Origin: an uncultured Lachnospiraceae bacterium
Lineage (GTDB): Bacteria; Bacillota; Clostridia; Lachnospirales; Lachnospiraceae
Length of the DNA: 64,000 bases
Assembly (NCBI GenBank): GCA_945868435.1
Contig: CAMBLG010000012.1
Location: forward strand, 1-64,000
Direction: 5' to 3'
The notes under the pieces are model-generated. The model was not told the DNA's origin. It saw only the letters and a program-made list of their open reading frames with translations, and searched no databases. Positions 53,296 to 62,086 of this stretch are shown here, in pieces. The position numbers and the translations under genes were made by a program. Within the stretch, counting starts at the first letter, position 1. Each line of letters starts with the position of its first letter.

Positions 53296-53339
53296 AAAAG
53301 GCGTGCAAACTATACCCTTATAGTATAACTTCACACGCC
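53296..53339 (-). terminator. Hairpin in the purM leader
   Basis: GGCGTG/CACGCC with an inner TATAC/GTATA stem, followed by TTTT on the minus strand, about 55 bases before the purM start. It ends purE transcripts or attenuates purM. I see no purine riboswitch aptamer in the 201-base gap. Confidence 0.5.
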
Positions 53340-53442
53340 AGTTTTTCCAAGTTATATATACTGATGTTTATTATTAGAAATACTAATAAATATTCATATA
53401 TATTTTCACTTTTCTTATAAATTTTCGTTTTTTAGACCGCAA

Positions 53443-53943
53443 TTAATAATTTTTGTATCCGACCTCCTGAAGACGCGCGTTTTTCGCCTTAACCTGCTCC
53501 TCCAGCCCCTTGGAGTACTCCTTCAGCTTTGTCAAGAGAGCCTCATCCGCTACGGCCAGAATCTTCGCTGCCAGAATCGCAGCATTTTTCGCCCCGTCTA
53601 TGGCAACGGTGGCAACCGGAATTCCCGGCGGCATCTGCATAATGGAGAACACGGCATCCATTCCGTCCAGATTCTTTCCGGACAGCGGCACTCCTATAAC
53701 CGGAAGGGCTGTCAGCGCTGCACACATGCCCGGAAGGGCCGCCGCCATTCCCGCACCTGCAATAATCACCTTTTCACCTCTGTCCTCAGCGGTTCTCACC
53801 CAATCAACCAGCACATCCGGCTCCCGGTGTGCGGAAATGATCACCATCTCATAATCGATTTCCAGTTCTTCCAGCATTGCAGCAGCACTGCCCATCACTT
53901 TCAGATCTGAGTCACTGCCCATTACAATTCCTACTCTCGGCAT
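53443..53943 (-). CDS. purE: N5-carboxyaminoimidazole ribonucleotide mutase
   Basis: 166 residues from MPRVGIVMGSDSDLKVM (AGGAGG 7 bases upstream). The class-I PurE motifs GSDSDL, SAHREPD and GAGMAAALPGMCAALTALPVIGVP are complete. It moves the carboxyl group of N5-CAIR to CAIR. A PurK partner is not in this window. It follows the M29 peptidase gene by 28 bases. Confidence 0.96.
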   Translation of the reverse strand: MPRVGIVMGSDSDLKVMGSAAAMLEELEIDYEMVIISAHREPDVLVDWVRTAEDRGEKVIIAGAGMAAALPGMCAALTALPVIGVPLSGKNLDGMDAVFSIMQMPPGIPVATVAIDGAKNAAILAAKILAVADEALLTKLKEYSKGLEEQVKAKNARLQEVGYKNY

Positions 53944-53971
53944 TTTTGTTCCTCCTGTATCTTGTATCATT

Positions 53972-56008
53972 TTATTCCAGTGCATCAAGTGGCTCGTTCA
54001 AAGGCTCCGTTCCCGGCAGCACAAAGCGGCCATTTACAATGATATCCTGTGTACTTCCATCCTTGCGGATCACTTCAATCCTTCCCAGCTCATCATACGG
54101 AATCGTAATATCCGTATGACAGTTGAAATACGCCTTGCTCATATCCTCCGTGCGCAGACGGGATATCTCATTCTCTCTTGCGACAATGGCTTTTCCATCC
54201 GGATTATAAGTCATATTGTCTTCATCATAGGTATAGCAGGTATCCCCCACCGCGAAATGCGGTCCTGTCTTCTCTGCGATCAGGATCGGAAGCTTGTCGG
54301 CAATGTCATACACCCGCGCCATGCGGTACGCCGTGGTATTCGTTCCAATGGCGAACTCTCCCATCGGAAGTGTCTTGTGATGATACAGCACATTGTCCTC
54401 TATATACTTACGATTTTCCTCTTCCGACGCAAAATTCGTACAGTTGTATCGTGCAATCCTGCCATCCTCGAAATCCAGTTCCAGATTCAGGAAGTTCAGC
54501 TCATTCAGATAGACCTGAGTCACGTGCAGCTTGCCTTGGGTTCCTTTCAGGACAGGGGAAGTGAATACCTCTCCCACCGGAATGTTGACATCTGCCACAC
54601 AGTTTTCAAAGGCGGTCTCCTTCTCGGGATTCTCAAGCTCCCAGATCTTCACATACAGATCCGTCTTATTGCCATTGCAGCCTAGAATGTGCACGCGGTC
54701 GGCAGTATCCAACACATCAATGATCTTCTGCTGCATGTCACGGTACAGAACATAATCCAGCGTATTAATCTTCACGGTCTCCGCAAAGATCTCCTCGAAC
54801 TGTTCTCCGATGGACGGAACCGGATAAGAGATGATGGTAAAGCTTCTCTCCTCTCCGTGAATTGCCTTATTGATCAACTGGCTGCCCTCACTGGTGGCAT
54901 ACACCTGCAGTTCCTGCTGCTTGTCAGTATAACGCACGCGCTCCGGCTTCTGCTCCGGCGCAAAAGGTTTGCTTCCAAAGTTCTCAATAACCGCCGGGCC
55001 CGCAAGCTTCGGTGCCTGCTCCTTAAACTTGGCCCAAACACTTCGCTCCACTTCAAGCTCCCTTTCCACAAGCGCCTTGTCCAGCCAGAGTCCTCTGTCC
55101 TCCTTATGGTCATAATTGTACTGCTTGTTCAAAGAAATGGAATACGGATACATGGTGGGTGCAAGACCCATTTTTTCAAAGTTTTGTATAGCCACACGTA
55201 CCATGCGCTCAAAGCCGATGGGATAATTCACCTGCAGGACAGACTTGATACTGATATCCTTGCCTGTCGTGATAAATCCAATACGGAAGCCTTCCGTGTA
55301 GGTATCTGCCATACTCTGAATCTCCTCGTCACTGAACGTATTCAGGTAACGGCTGATCTTCACCTCATCTTCGCCGATGCAATATCCATAGCGGTACAAA
55401 TATGCGGTATTCGACAAATCGGACTCCATGACCAGTTTTGTCTCGTAATCATACTCCGGAAAAATCATGCGGGCACGCTGGTCTTCCACAAACACCTCGC
55501 TGTAATCGTGCATAAAAGAGTAAACGATATCGGATATCTCCTTACCGCTCGTTCCTTCTGCGGCCTCAAAACAGTTGTAAATCTCCACGAACAGTTCTGC
55601 GTAAATGCACAAAAACTGACGATTTCCCTCGAAGGCTCTCCAATTAATGCTGTGAATCCTGGTGTACAGCATGGACAAAAGCTTCCCGTACTCTTCCCCC
55701 AGCTTTGCCACCGCATAGGTCGGGTTTGCATAGCTGCTGTCATACCTCTGTTGAATATCGTCATACAGAAGATGATTCAGTTCCTCTCCCTGCGCCTCCG
55801 TCATCCGGCTCAGTTCCCCGGAAAGAGCCTGTTCCAGAATCTTATTCTCCAAAAGCAGGTATTTAGCAGTCGTTACAAAAAAATCTCTATAGTCCTCCCG
55901 GACGGTCTCTCCCTGTTCGGATACGATTTCAGCAATCCGCTCCATCACCAGTTCCAGCCGTTCTTTCATCTCTTCGTTTACATCCTGAAACAATTGCTCA
56001 TAACTCAT
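53972..56008 (-). CDS. M29-like aminopeptidase with long N-terminal extension
   Basis: 678 residues. The C-terminal ~400 carry the M29 (AmpS/PepS-type) metallopeptidase pattern: GNKTDLYVKIWELENP, CVADVNIPVGEVFTSPVLKGTQG, GEFAIGTNTTAYR, ILIAEKTGPHFAVGDT and a final HTDITIPYD metal-ligand block. M29 enzymes normally have about 410 residues; the first ~270 here are an extra mostly helical region. It releases N-terminal residues from peptides with broad specificity. It lies in the pyrE-to-purE gene run, spaced 37 bases from the membrane-protein gene; no obvious functional tie to nucleotide synthesis. Confidence 0.82.
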   Translation of the reverse strand: MSYEQLFQDVNEEMKERLELVMERIAEIVSEQGETVREDYRDFFVTTAKYLLLENKILEQALSGELSRMTEAQGEELNHLLYDDIQQRYDSSYANPTYAVAKLGEEYGKLLSMLYTRIHSINWRAFEGNRQFLCIYAELFVEIYNCFEAAEGTSGKEISDIVYSFMHDYSEVFVEDQRARMIFPEYDYETKLVMESDLSNTAYLYRYGYCIGEDEVKISRYLNTFSDEEIQSMADTYTEGFRIGFITTGKDISIKSVLQVNYPIGFERMVRVAIQNFEKMGLAPTMYPYSISLNKQYNYDHKEDRGLWLDKALVERELEVERSVWAKFKEQAPKLAGPAVIENFGSKPFAPEQKPERVRYTDKQQELQVYATSEGSQLINKAIHGEERSFTIISYPVPSIGEQFEEIFAETVKINTLDYVLYRDMQQKIIDVLDTADRVHILGCNGNKTDLYVKIWELENPEKETAFENCVADVNIPVGEVFTSPVLKGTQGKLHVTQVYLNELNFLNLELDFEDGRIARYNCTNFASEEENRKYIEDNVLYHHKTLPMGEFAIGTNTTAYRMARVYDIADKLPILIAEKTGPHFAVGDTCYTYDEDNMTYNPDGKAIVARENEISRLRTEDMSKAYFNCHTDITIPYDELGRIEVIRKDGSTQDIIVNGRFVLPGTEPLNEPLDALE

Positions 56009-56045
56009 AAATTTCTATATCCTTCTCTCCTACACCTTGTGTATT

Positions 56046-56375
56046 CTATTGTTGTGCTCCAAGCACATATGTTCCAATCCAGCAGACCACAGAAAAAAGC
56101 GACAATACAAAGCCCAGCCTCGGAAAAAGCTGAAAGGAGTCCTCCTCCCTAAGACTCTGGATTGAAAGAACGAAATTGACAAGCGATGCCAGCATCGCCA
56201 GCACCCCTGCGCTGCCAAAATACGCAGACAGACCTCCATTGCCTGCAAATGCAAGGGAAACAAACACCACATAGAGCACCAAAAGCATAAATGCCAGCAC
56301 AGTTGCGATGATTCCCCTCTTCGAATGCGTTTTCTCTGTGAATTTGTATCCCCGGTTTCTATGCCTTCTAATCAC
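56046..56375 (-). CDS. Small membrane protein (DUF6142-like)
   Basis: 109 residues with a basic N-terminus (MIRRHRNRGYKFTEKTHSKRG) and three hydrophobic segments. From memory it resembles DUF6142, a short Lachnospiraceae membrane family without known function. The start overlaps the VanZ stop by 8 bases. The order pyrE-vanZ-this gene-M29 is tight, so they share one transcript. Confidence 0.65.
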   Translation of the reverse strand: MIRRHRNRGYKFTEKTHSKRGIIATVLAFMLLVLYVVFVSLAFAGNGGLSAYFGSAGVLAMLASLVNFVLSIQSLREEDSFQLFPRLGFVLSLFSVVCWIGTYVLGAQQ

Positions 56376-56832
56376 GTTTCTTTCCTTTTGTTCCTTTCAA
56401 AAGAATACAGATGATATAGCCCAACAGGCCTCCTATAGTATTGAGCAGCATGTCATCCACATCAAAGCTTCCCAGCCTGAAGAAAAGCTGTATCGTCTCC
56501 ACAAAAAGACTGAACAAAAAAGCCCAGATTGTCGTGACGAACCAGTTTGTCTTATAGTTCATAAGAGGAGGCAGCAAAAAGCCAAATGGCATAAATGCAA
56601 TCACGTTGCCGACCACATTCAGAAAGACTGCCTGATAGCCCAATACATGGCGATATTCGATAAAACGCTTGATTTCCCGGAACAGAGTCAGATTATACCG
56701 GTATTCTGTCTCCGTGCTCGCCCGTCCCAGTCCTTCCGAAAAGAACAGAAAATAAAACAGCAGGATCAGATATGCCGCAAACAGAACCACATACAGGCTT
56801 TTCTTTCGTTTTGTATTCTTACTTGCAGCCAT
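56368..56832 (-). CDS. VanZ family protein
   Basis: 154 residues with four or five membrane segments and the VanZ motifs NVVGNVIAFMPFGFLLP and FVETIQLFFRLGSFDVDDMLLNTIGGLLGY. VanZ-like proteins give low-level teicoplanin or lipopeptide resistance in some bacteria; in most their role is unknown. The start overlaps the pyrE stop by 14 bases. Confidence 0.9.
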   Translation of the reverse strand: MAASKNTKRKKSLYVVLFAAYLILLFYFLFFSEGLGRASTETEYRYNLTLFREIKRFIEYRHVLGYQAVFLNVVGNVIAFMPFGFLLPPLMNYKTNWFVTTIWAFLFSLFVETIQLFFRLGSFDVDDMLLNTIGGLLGYIICILLKGTKGKKRD

Positions 56833-57499
56833 ACTGCCTGTAGTACTCGTCGATTGCCGCCTTCATGCCATCGTCGATCACCACTCTGCCCTGGCACTCG
56901 CGATTGTACAAATGTTCTACGACTTCCTCCATAGTAACGATGGCTTTCGCCTCGAAACCATACTTCTCCCGGATTTCATCCAATGCACTGAGTTTTCCGC
57001 CCAATCCGACTTCCATACGGTTCAGGGAAACCATGAGACCAAGAATTTCCACATCTGCGGCCCCTTTTACCTTTGGAACCGTCTCTTCCATGGATTTGCC
57101 GGAGGTCGTGACATCCTCGATCATCACAACTCTGTCTCCGTCCTTTAAGCTGCTTCCGAGAAAGCTGCCCTTATCTGCGCCGTGATCCTTCTCTTCCTTG
57201 CGGTCACTGCAGTAACGGATTTCCTTGCCGTATAATTTGCTGTATGCCACAGTCGTCACCACGCTGATGGGAATTCCTTTATATGCCGGCCCGAAGAGTA
57301 CATCAAAATCATCACCGAAATTGTCATGGATTGCCTTGGCATAATATTCGCCCAGCCTCATGAGCTGCGTTCCGGTAACATAGGCTCCGGCATTCATAAA
57401 AAAAGGAGACTTTCTGCCGCTCTTCAACGTAAAATCGCCGAATTTCAGGACATCGCTCTCCACCATAAACTCGATAAATTCTTTTTTGTATGATTCCAT
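56819..57499 (-). CDS. pyrE: Orotate phosphoribosyltransferase
   Basis: 226 residues. The PRPP-binding motif is VVMIEDVTTSGKSMEET. Substrate residues lie in DFTLKSGRKSPFFMNAG and LFGPAYKGIPISVVTTVAYS, with the flexible catalytic loop RKEEKDHGADKGSF. It makes OMP from orotate and PRPP in pyrimidine synthesis. It is the first gene of a unit with vanZ, a membrane-protein gene, M29 and purE, behind a good promoter; GGGAGG precedes the ATG. Confidence 0.95.
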   Translation of the reverse strand: MESYKKEFIEFMVESDVLKFGDFTLKSGRKSPFFMNAGAYVTGTQLMRLGEYYAKAIHDNFGDDFDVLFGPAYKGIPISVVTTVAYSKLYGKEIRYCSDRKEEKDHGADKGSFLGSSLKDGDRVVMIEDVTTSGKSMEETVPKVKGAADVEILGLMVSLNRMEVGLGGKLSALDEIREKYGFEAKAIVTMEEVVEHLYNRECQGRVVIDDGMKAAIDEYYRQYGCK

Positions 57500-57570
57500 T
57501 CTGTGAAATCCTCCCTTTCCTATCTGTTCATCAAACTATTGATTTTGAATCAGCATGGATATACGTTCCA

Positions 57571-57599
57571 AGTATATCATCAAACCCTTGGTTTTTCAA
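57571..57599 (-). promoter_or_regulatory. Promoter of the pyrE operon
   Basis: On the minus strand TTGAAA (57594-57599) and TATACT (57571-57576), 17 bases apart with a TGA extension, about 70 bases before the pyrE start. No PyrR-type stem is obvious in the leader. Confidence 0.65.
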
Positions 57600-57633
57600 C
57601 CGACAAATCCGCCCTTCTCGCAAAATCCCACGC

Positions 57634-57677
57634 AAAAAGACCTGTAATTCCTCACACTTTGCGAGGAATTACAGGTC
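57634..57677 (-). terminator. Terminator of the P-type ATPase gene
   Basis: A perfect 15-bp stem (GACCTGTAATTCCTC and its complement, 9-base loop) followed by TTTTTG on the minus strand. Confidence 0.9.
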
Positions 57678-57696
57678 TCTTCCGCTCTTCATGGCA

Positions 57697-60318
57697 TCAT
57701 CTGCCACTCCGCTTTACATCTCCAAGTACTCTCCAGGCCTGAATACATACAGTCGGAAGAATCGCAAGCCCTCCGATCCACAGAAGCTGATCAGCGTTCA
57801 GTGTGGATACCAGAAACAGACCGTGAAGCTGCGGTACGAACAGCACCAATGCCAGAAGACACACCCCGGCAGCAAAGGCCGCAAGGCTCCACTTGTTGCT
57901 GCCAAACCCAACCCGAAATATCGAGCGGTCACTTCTGCAATTGAACCCGTGAAACAGTCGTGCCAGCGTCAGAGTGGAAAAGGCCATGGTACTGGCTGTG
58001 GCAGCGCTCACTGTCAATCCCCGATAAAATGCCACAAGGGTCGCGGCACCGATCAGTCCGCCATATCCAAGCAGCCGGAGCACAAAAGCTTTTGTCAGCA
58101 TCCCGGCTTTCGGATCCCTTGGCTTATTCTTAAGAAGCTGTGGATCCGTGGGTTCCATTCCGATTGCCAGGGCCGGCAGGGAATCGGTAAGCAGATTGAT
58201 AAACAGAAGATGCACCGGTTCAAAGGGTGTACTCTCCGCCATGATTGAGCAAAACAGAACAACAAGGATTGCCGCCATATTTCCGGAAAGCAGAAATTGA
58301 ATAGCGTTCATAATGTTGCGATACACATTACGACCATTTAATACCGCCTGAATGATGGTCGCAAAATTGTCATCCGCCAGAATCATGGCAGACGCATCCT
58401 TGGATACCTCCGTACCTGTTATTCCCATGGCCACACCGATGTCCGCCTTTTTCAATGCCGGGGCATCGTTCACACCATCCCCCGTCATGGCAACGATATC
58501 GCCCCTTCGCTGCCATGCATCCACAATACGGATCTTATTCTCCGGCGAGACACGGGCATACACGGAAATTCGTCCCAGAACCTCATCCAGTTCGTAATCC
58601 GACATCCGATCCAGCTCCTGACCGGTAACAGCCCTATCCCCTTCCCGATAGATTCCAATCTGTTTGGCAATGGCAGTTGCCGTCACCTTGTGGTCCCCGG
58701 TGATCATGACCGGCCGGATTCCGGCATGAATCGCATCTTCTACGGCCTGCTTTGACTCCTCCCTTGGCGGATCAATCATAGCGCACAGACCGCAAAACGT
58801 GTAATCATACTCGTTCTCCACCGACAATGCCTCTGCCTCCCCGCACTCCCGGTATGCAAACGCCAGAACCCGCAATCCATTCTCGGAAAATGCCTGATTC
58901 TGCCTCAGGATCCGTTGCCGATCGGAATCCTTCATCTCCCGCACGCCCTCCTTCGTCGCGATGCGGTTGGTACGCTCCAGCAGAACATCCACTGCCCCCT
59001 TGGTAAACACCGTTGGCACTCCGTGCACCAGATACTTCGTACTCATGAGCTTTCGGTCAGAGTCAAAGGGAATTTCCTCCAATCGCGGCATCATGCTCCT
59101 GATATCCTCCTCATTTGCCCCAAGTCCCAAAAGACCTGCCCTGTTTGCCATGGAAAGAAGGCAGCTCTCCGTCGGATCACCAATTTCCGTCCCGTCACAA
59201 ATGCTGGAGTCATTGTTCAGGATCGCATTATACAGAAAATAGCGATGCAGGCTCTCATGCAGATCCATCTGCTCCGGTTCCATACATATGCCGTCCAAAT
59301 ACACCTTCGTAACCGTCATTTTATTCTGGGTGAGCGTCCCCGTCTTATCCGAGCAGATAACAGAGACGCAGCCTAAGCTTTCCACCGCCTTCAAATCCTT
59401 GATGATTGCGTGATCCTCCGCCATCTTCCTGGTTCCCATAGCCTGCACGATTGTCACTATGGAACTCAACGCCTCCGGAATCGCCGCAACCGCAAGTGCC
59501 ACCGCAAACATCAACGAGTCCAAAACCGGCTCGTTCTGCCAGATTCGGAGTCCAAAAACCACCAGACTGATTCCCATAATCGCTGCAGCAAGCTTTTTGC
59601 TGAAATCGTCCAGACTTACCTGCAGCGGTGTGCGCTTATCCTTTGTTGCGTTCATCAGCGCAGCAATCTTGCCCATCTCGGTCTGCATACCGGTTGCTGT
59701 TACCAGAACCTCTGCCCGGCCATAGGTAACAAGACTTCCTGCAAATACCATATTTATGCGGTCTCCCAATGCAGCCTCCTCCGGAATGACTGTATCTCTT
59801 TTTTCCACATTGGTGGATTCTCCCGTCAGAGAACTTTCATTGACTTGCAGGGAAAACCCGGAAAGAATTCTGCCGTCCGCTGCGGGTATATCCCCAGCTT
59901 CCAGAAGCAGAATATCTCCGGGGACAATATCCCTGGCCAAAACCTCCTTTTTTACTCCGTCTCTTAAGACTTTTGCTTTCGGGGCAGAAAGCGCCTTCAG
60001 GGAGGAAAGGGACTTCTCTGCTTTCACATATTGAACCGTTCCCAGAACTGCATTCAAAAAGAGAACCGCAAAGATAACAATTGTGCTCTCCGCATTGCCG
60101 GACAGCATGGAAATAACAGCTGCAGCAATTAATATGACCACCAGCAGATCCGCAAACTGCTCCACAAAAATTCTTGCCACGCTTTTTCGCCCGGTCTCTT
60201 CCAGCACATTGCTTCCGTAGTGTTTCAGTCGTTCCTCCACCTGTTGTTCACTGAGTCCTTCCTCCGTGCCAAAGTGCTCATACAACTCCTGTTTTGATAA
60301 CTGATAGATTTCCTTCAT
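57697..60318 (-). CDS. P-type cation ATPase, probably Mn2+/Ca2+
   Basis: 873 residues from MKEIYQLSKQELYEHFG (AGGAGG 8 bases upstream). Type-II P-type ATPase: actuator motif NESSLTGESTN, M4 motif AAIPEALSSIV, phosphorylation site D324 in CSDKTGTLTQNK, nucleotide domain KGAVDVLLERT, hinge TGDGVNDAPALKKADIGVAMG, and four to six C-terminal helices. The sequence alone fits calcium-translocating PMCA/PMR1-like pumps. The yybP-ykoY riboswitch in its leader (60341-60475) responds to Mn2+ in characterised cases and precedes YoaB-type pumps, so Mn2+ export is the better guess. It has a strong terminator and is monocistronic. Confidence 0.9.
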   Translation of the reverse strand: MKEIYQLSKQELYEHFGTEEGLSEQQVEERLKHYGSNVLEETGRKSVARIFVEQFADLLVVILIAAAVISMLSGNAESTIVIFAVLFLNAVLGTVQYVKAEKSLSSLKALSAPKAKVLRDGVKKEVLARDIVPGDILLLEAGDIPAADGRILSGFSLQVNESSLTGESTNVEKRDTVIPEEAALGDRINMVFAGSLVTYGRAEVLVTATGMQTEMGKIAALMNATKDKRTPLQVSLDDFSKKLAAAIMGISLVVFGLRIWQNEPVLDSLMFAVALAVAAIPEALSSIVTIVQAMGTRKMAEDHAIIKDLKAVESLGCVSVICSDKTGTLTQNKMTVTKVYLDGICMEPEQMDLHESLHRYFLYNAILNNDSSICDGTEIGDPTESCLLSMANRAGLLGLGANEEDIRSMMPRLEEIPFDSDRKLMSTKYLVHGVPTVFTKGAVDVLLERTNRIATKEGVREMKDSDRQRILRQNQAFSENGLRVLAFAYRECGEAEALSVENEYDYTFCGLCAMIDPPREESKQAVEDAIHAGIRPVMITGDHKVTATAIAKQIGIYREGDRAVTGQELDRMSDYELDEVLGRISVYARVSPENKIRIVDAWQRRGDIVAMTGDGVNDAPALKKADIGVAMGITGTEVSKDASAMILADDNFATIIQAVLNGRNVYRNIMNAIQFLLSGNMAAILVVLFCSIMAESTPFEPVHLLFINLLTDSLPALAIGMEPTDPQLLKNKPRDPKAGMLTKAFVLRLLGYGGLIGAATLVAFYRGLTVSAATASTMAFSTLTLARLFHGFNCRSDRSIFRVGFGSNKWSLAAFAAGVCLLALVLFVPQLHGLFLVSTLNADQLLWIGGLAILPTVCIQAWRVLGDVKRSGR

Positions 60319-60340
60319 CTTGTGACCTCCTGTTACAAAT

Positions 60341-60475
60341 AAAAAAGACCTTTTGTGCACATAACTATGTACACAAAAAGTCTTGTTCAACTCTGGGTTC
60401 CCCAGCTCCCGGTCTAATTATAGACGTACTGACGAGAACTGGAACATGCCTGGCATGCAACTACTCCCTTTTTGT
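60341..60475 (-). ncRNA. yybP-ykoY (Mn2+) riboswitch with terminator platform
   Basis: On the minus strand the leader reads ACAAAAAGGGAGTAG..., the conserved start of yybP-ykoY aptamers. P1 pairs ACAAAAAG (60468-60475) with CTTTTTGT (60373-60380). The interior GTACGTC and the closing AACAAGAC before the P1 3' strand also match. The P1 3' strand can instead pair with the following bases to form a terminator (AAGACTTTTTGTGTACAT with ATGTGCACAAAAGGTCTT, then TTTTTT; 60341-60384). This gives a ligand-ON switch: Mn2+ holds P1 and blocks the terminator, and the pump is made. Confidence 0.85.
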
Positions 60476-60483
60476 ATGTATCT

Positions 60484-60512
60484 GTTGTATCATATTCCGC
60501 AAAAGCCGTCAA
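60484..60512 (-). promoter_or_regulatory. Promoter of the riboswitch transcript
   Basis: On the minus strand TTGACG (60507-60512) and TACAAC (60484-60489) are 17 bases apart, with an extended TG two bases before the -10. It starts transcription a few bases before the aptamer. Confidence 0.6.
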
Positions 60513-60541
60513 CAAGTTTTACTCGACATTTTTCGCGGGAA

Positions 60542-61954
60542 TCAGACCTTCTCAAAACGATCCACTTCCGTCTTCAGATTCTCATAGATACGCTTGTTGT
60601 CCTCCATCTCCTCCTTGATACGGTTGACAGAATCCACCAGTTCCGAGGTGTCGCCTGCCGCATGGGTAATGCCGTTGGCACCTTCCTCTACTGTGACAGA
60701 GATGTCCTTGATACCGGAACTCATCTTCTGCATCGTATAGGTCATGTTCGCAGCCTTGGTTGAGAAGTCATTAAAGAAGGTGCTCATGGTATCCGCATCC
60801 TGCTCATACTGCTTTACAATCTCCATAAATGCATCGTAATCCTTGATGACATCTTCCCCTACAAACTTCAGCATGTTCTCTGCGTTTTCACTGAGTCGCT
60901 GCACAGCTTCCATAACAATGCTGCTGATGTTCTGAATATCATTGGCAGTAACACGGCTGCTGTCCGCAAGCTGCCGGATTTCCTCAGCCACAACCGCAAA
61001 TCCTTTTCCTGCCTCACCGGCTCTTGCTGCTTCAATGGAAGCGTTCAACGCAAGAAGGTTTGTCTGACTTGCAATGCTCAAAATATTATTGGTCAATTCG
61101 TCAATCTGCTTTACGCTCTGGCTGTCATTTACAGCCTCCACAAGCTGATCGCCGATATCCTTCATCATATTAACGGCTGCCTTTCGGCTCTCAACCGTCT
61201 GCTCATGCATCTTACTAGCACGCTCCTTGATGTCAATGACAACTTCGTTTCCATCCTCGGCACTCTGGCTGATGTTCATCACACCCTGCAGATTATCGGA
61301 GCTGGCCTCGGCAAGCTGTTCCATGGTTGCAGAAATCTCCTCCATGCTGGCTGCCAACTCCTCCATAACGGAAGATACACCCATCACACTGCTGTTGGAG
61401 TGGTCGATCTCCTCCGTTGCGTTTTTGACCGAAGTCTCCATATTGCTGGATTCCTCTTGCAGTTTCCGCACCAGATCCTGTAGGGCTACCATGAATCCAT
61501 TGATACCATCCACCAACTGACCGATTTCGTCCTGACTGCGAATCTCGATTCTTTTGGTCAGGTCAATGTGATTGTTTTCAATATCGGTGACAATCTCCTG
61601 CAACTGCTTGTCCGCATTCTTGGCAGGAAGGACAATTGTCCTGTTGGTAATCGTAAAGACAATTCCCATCAAAACAAAGATAATGACAATCAGCGCAATG
61701 TTAAATCTGTAGGTTCCATTGATTCTGAGCGCAATATGATTAAGCGTCTGCTCCACATCCGCCTGAACGCTCTGGATTGCAGCCTCATCCCCGGCTGCCC
61801 CGGCTTCCTCCAGGCTTGTGATTCCCGTCCGGATATCATTGCTATATCCACGAATATACTTCAAAGCAGACATATTCAACAGACAAACCAGAATTAAAAC
61901 AATCTCCAGAAAAAGCAATACTCCCATCACTTTTTTCCCAATACTTTTCTTCAT
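60542..61954 (-). CDS. Methyl-accepting chemotaxis protein
   Basis: 470 residues. Two membrane helices ([19 protein letters not shown] and [17 protein letters not shown]) flank a short extracellular four-helix-like sensor of about 55 residues. A HAMP domain follows and the signalling domain contains the conserved hairpin tip ([43 protein letters not shown]). It sends signals to CheA/CheW. The sensor is short, so it may report on membrane or cytosolic state. No che genes lie in the window. The promoter is sigma-A-like rather than sigma-28. Confidence 0.92.
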   Translation of the reverse strand: MKKSIGKKVMGVLLFLEIVLILVCLLNMSALKYIRGYSNDIRTGITSLEEAGAAGDEAAIQSVQADVEQTLNHIALRINGTYRFNIALIVIIFVLMGIVFTITNRTIVLPAKNADKQLQEIVTDIENNHIDLTKRIEIRSQDEIGQLVDGINGFMVALQDLVRKLQEESSNMETSVKNATEEIDHSNSSVMGVSSVMEELAASMEEISATMEQLAEASSDNLQGVMNISQSAEDGNEVVIDIKERASKMHEQTVESRKAAVNMMKDIGDQLVEAVNDSQSVKQIDELTNNILSIASQTNLLALNASIEAARAGEAGKGFAVVAEEIRQLADSSRVTANDIQNISSIVMEAVQRLSENAENMLKFVGEDVIKDYDAFMEIVKQYEQDADTMSTFFNDFSTKAANMTYTMQKMSSGIKDISVTVEEGANGITHAAGDTSELVDSVNRIKEEMEDNKRIYENLKTEVDRFEKV

Positions 61955-62023
61955 GTTCCTACCCTCTTACTTATTAATATGCACAATGAATTACTATTTG
62001 ATTGTACTATAATCAGACAAAAA

Positions 62024-62053
62024 AGTATAGCATTTTTCACAATTTTTTATCAA
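62024..62053 (-). promoter_or_regulatory. Promoter of the chemotaxis receptor
   Basis: On the minus strand TTGATA (62048-62053) and TATACT (62024-62029), 18 bases apart, about 65 bases before the start codon. No GCCGATAA-type sigma-28 -10 was seen. Confidence 0.5.
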
Positions 62054-62086
62054 AGTTCTGCATATTTTTGTCTTTTATGCTATTTC

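Noticed and set aside
53242-53442. Purine riboswitch before purM
   Set aside because: No three-way-junction core sequences; only a simple hairpin is present.
54689-56152. A 487-codon plus-strand ORF
   Set aside because: It is antisense to the M29 peptidase gene and has the His/Leu/Arg-rich composition of a reverse reading.
60383-60763. A 126-codon plus-strand ORF over the riboswitch
   Set aside because: It is antisense to the riboswitch and to the chemotaxis-receptor gene, with no ribosome site.
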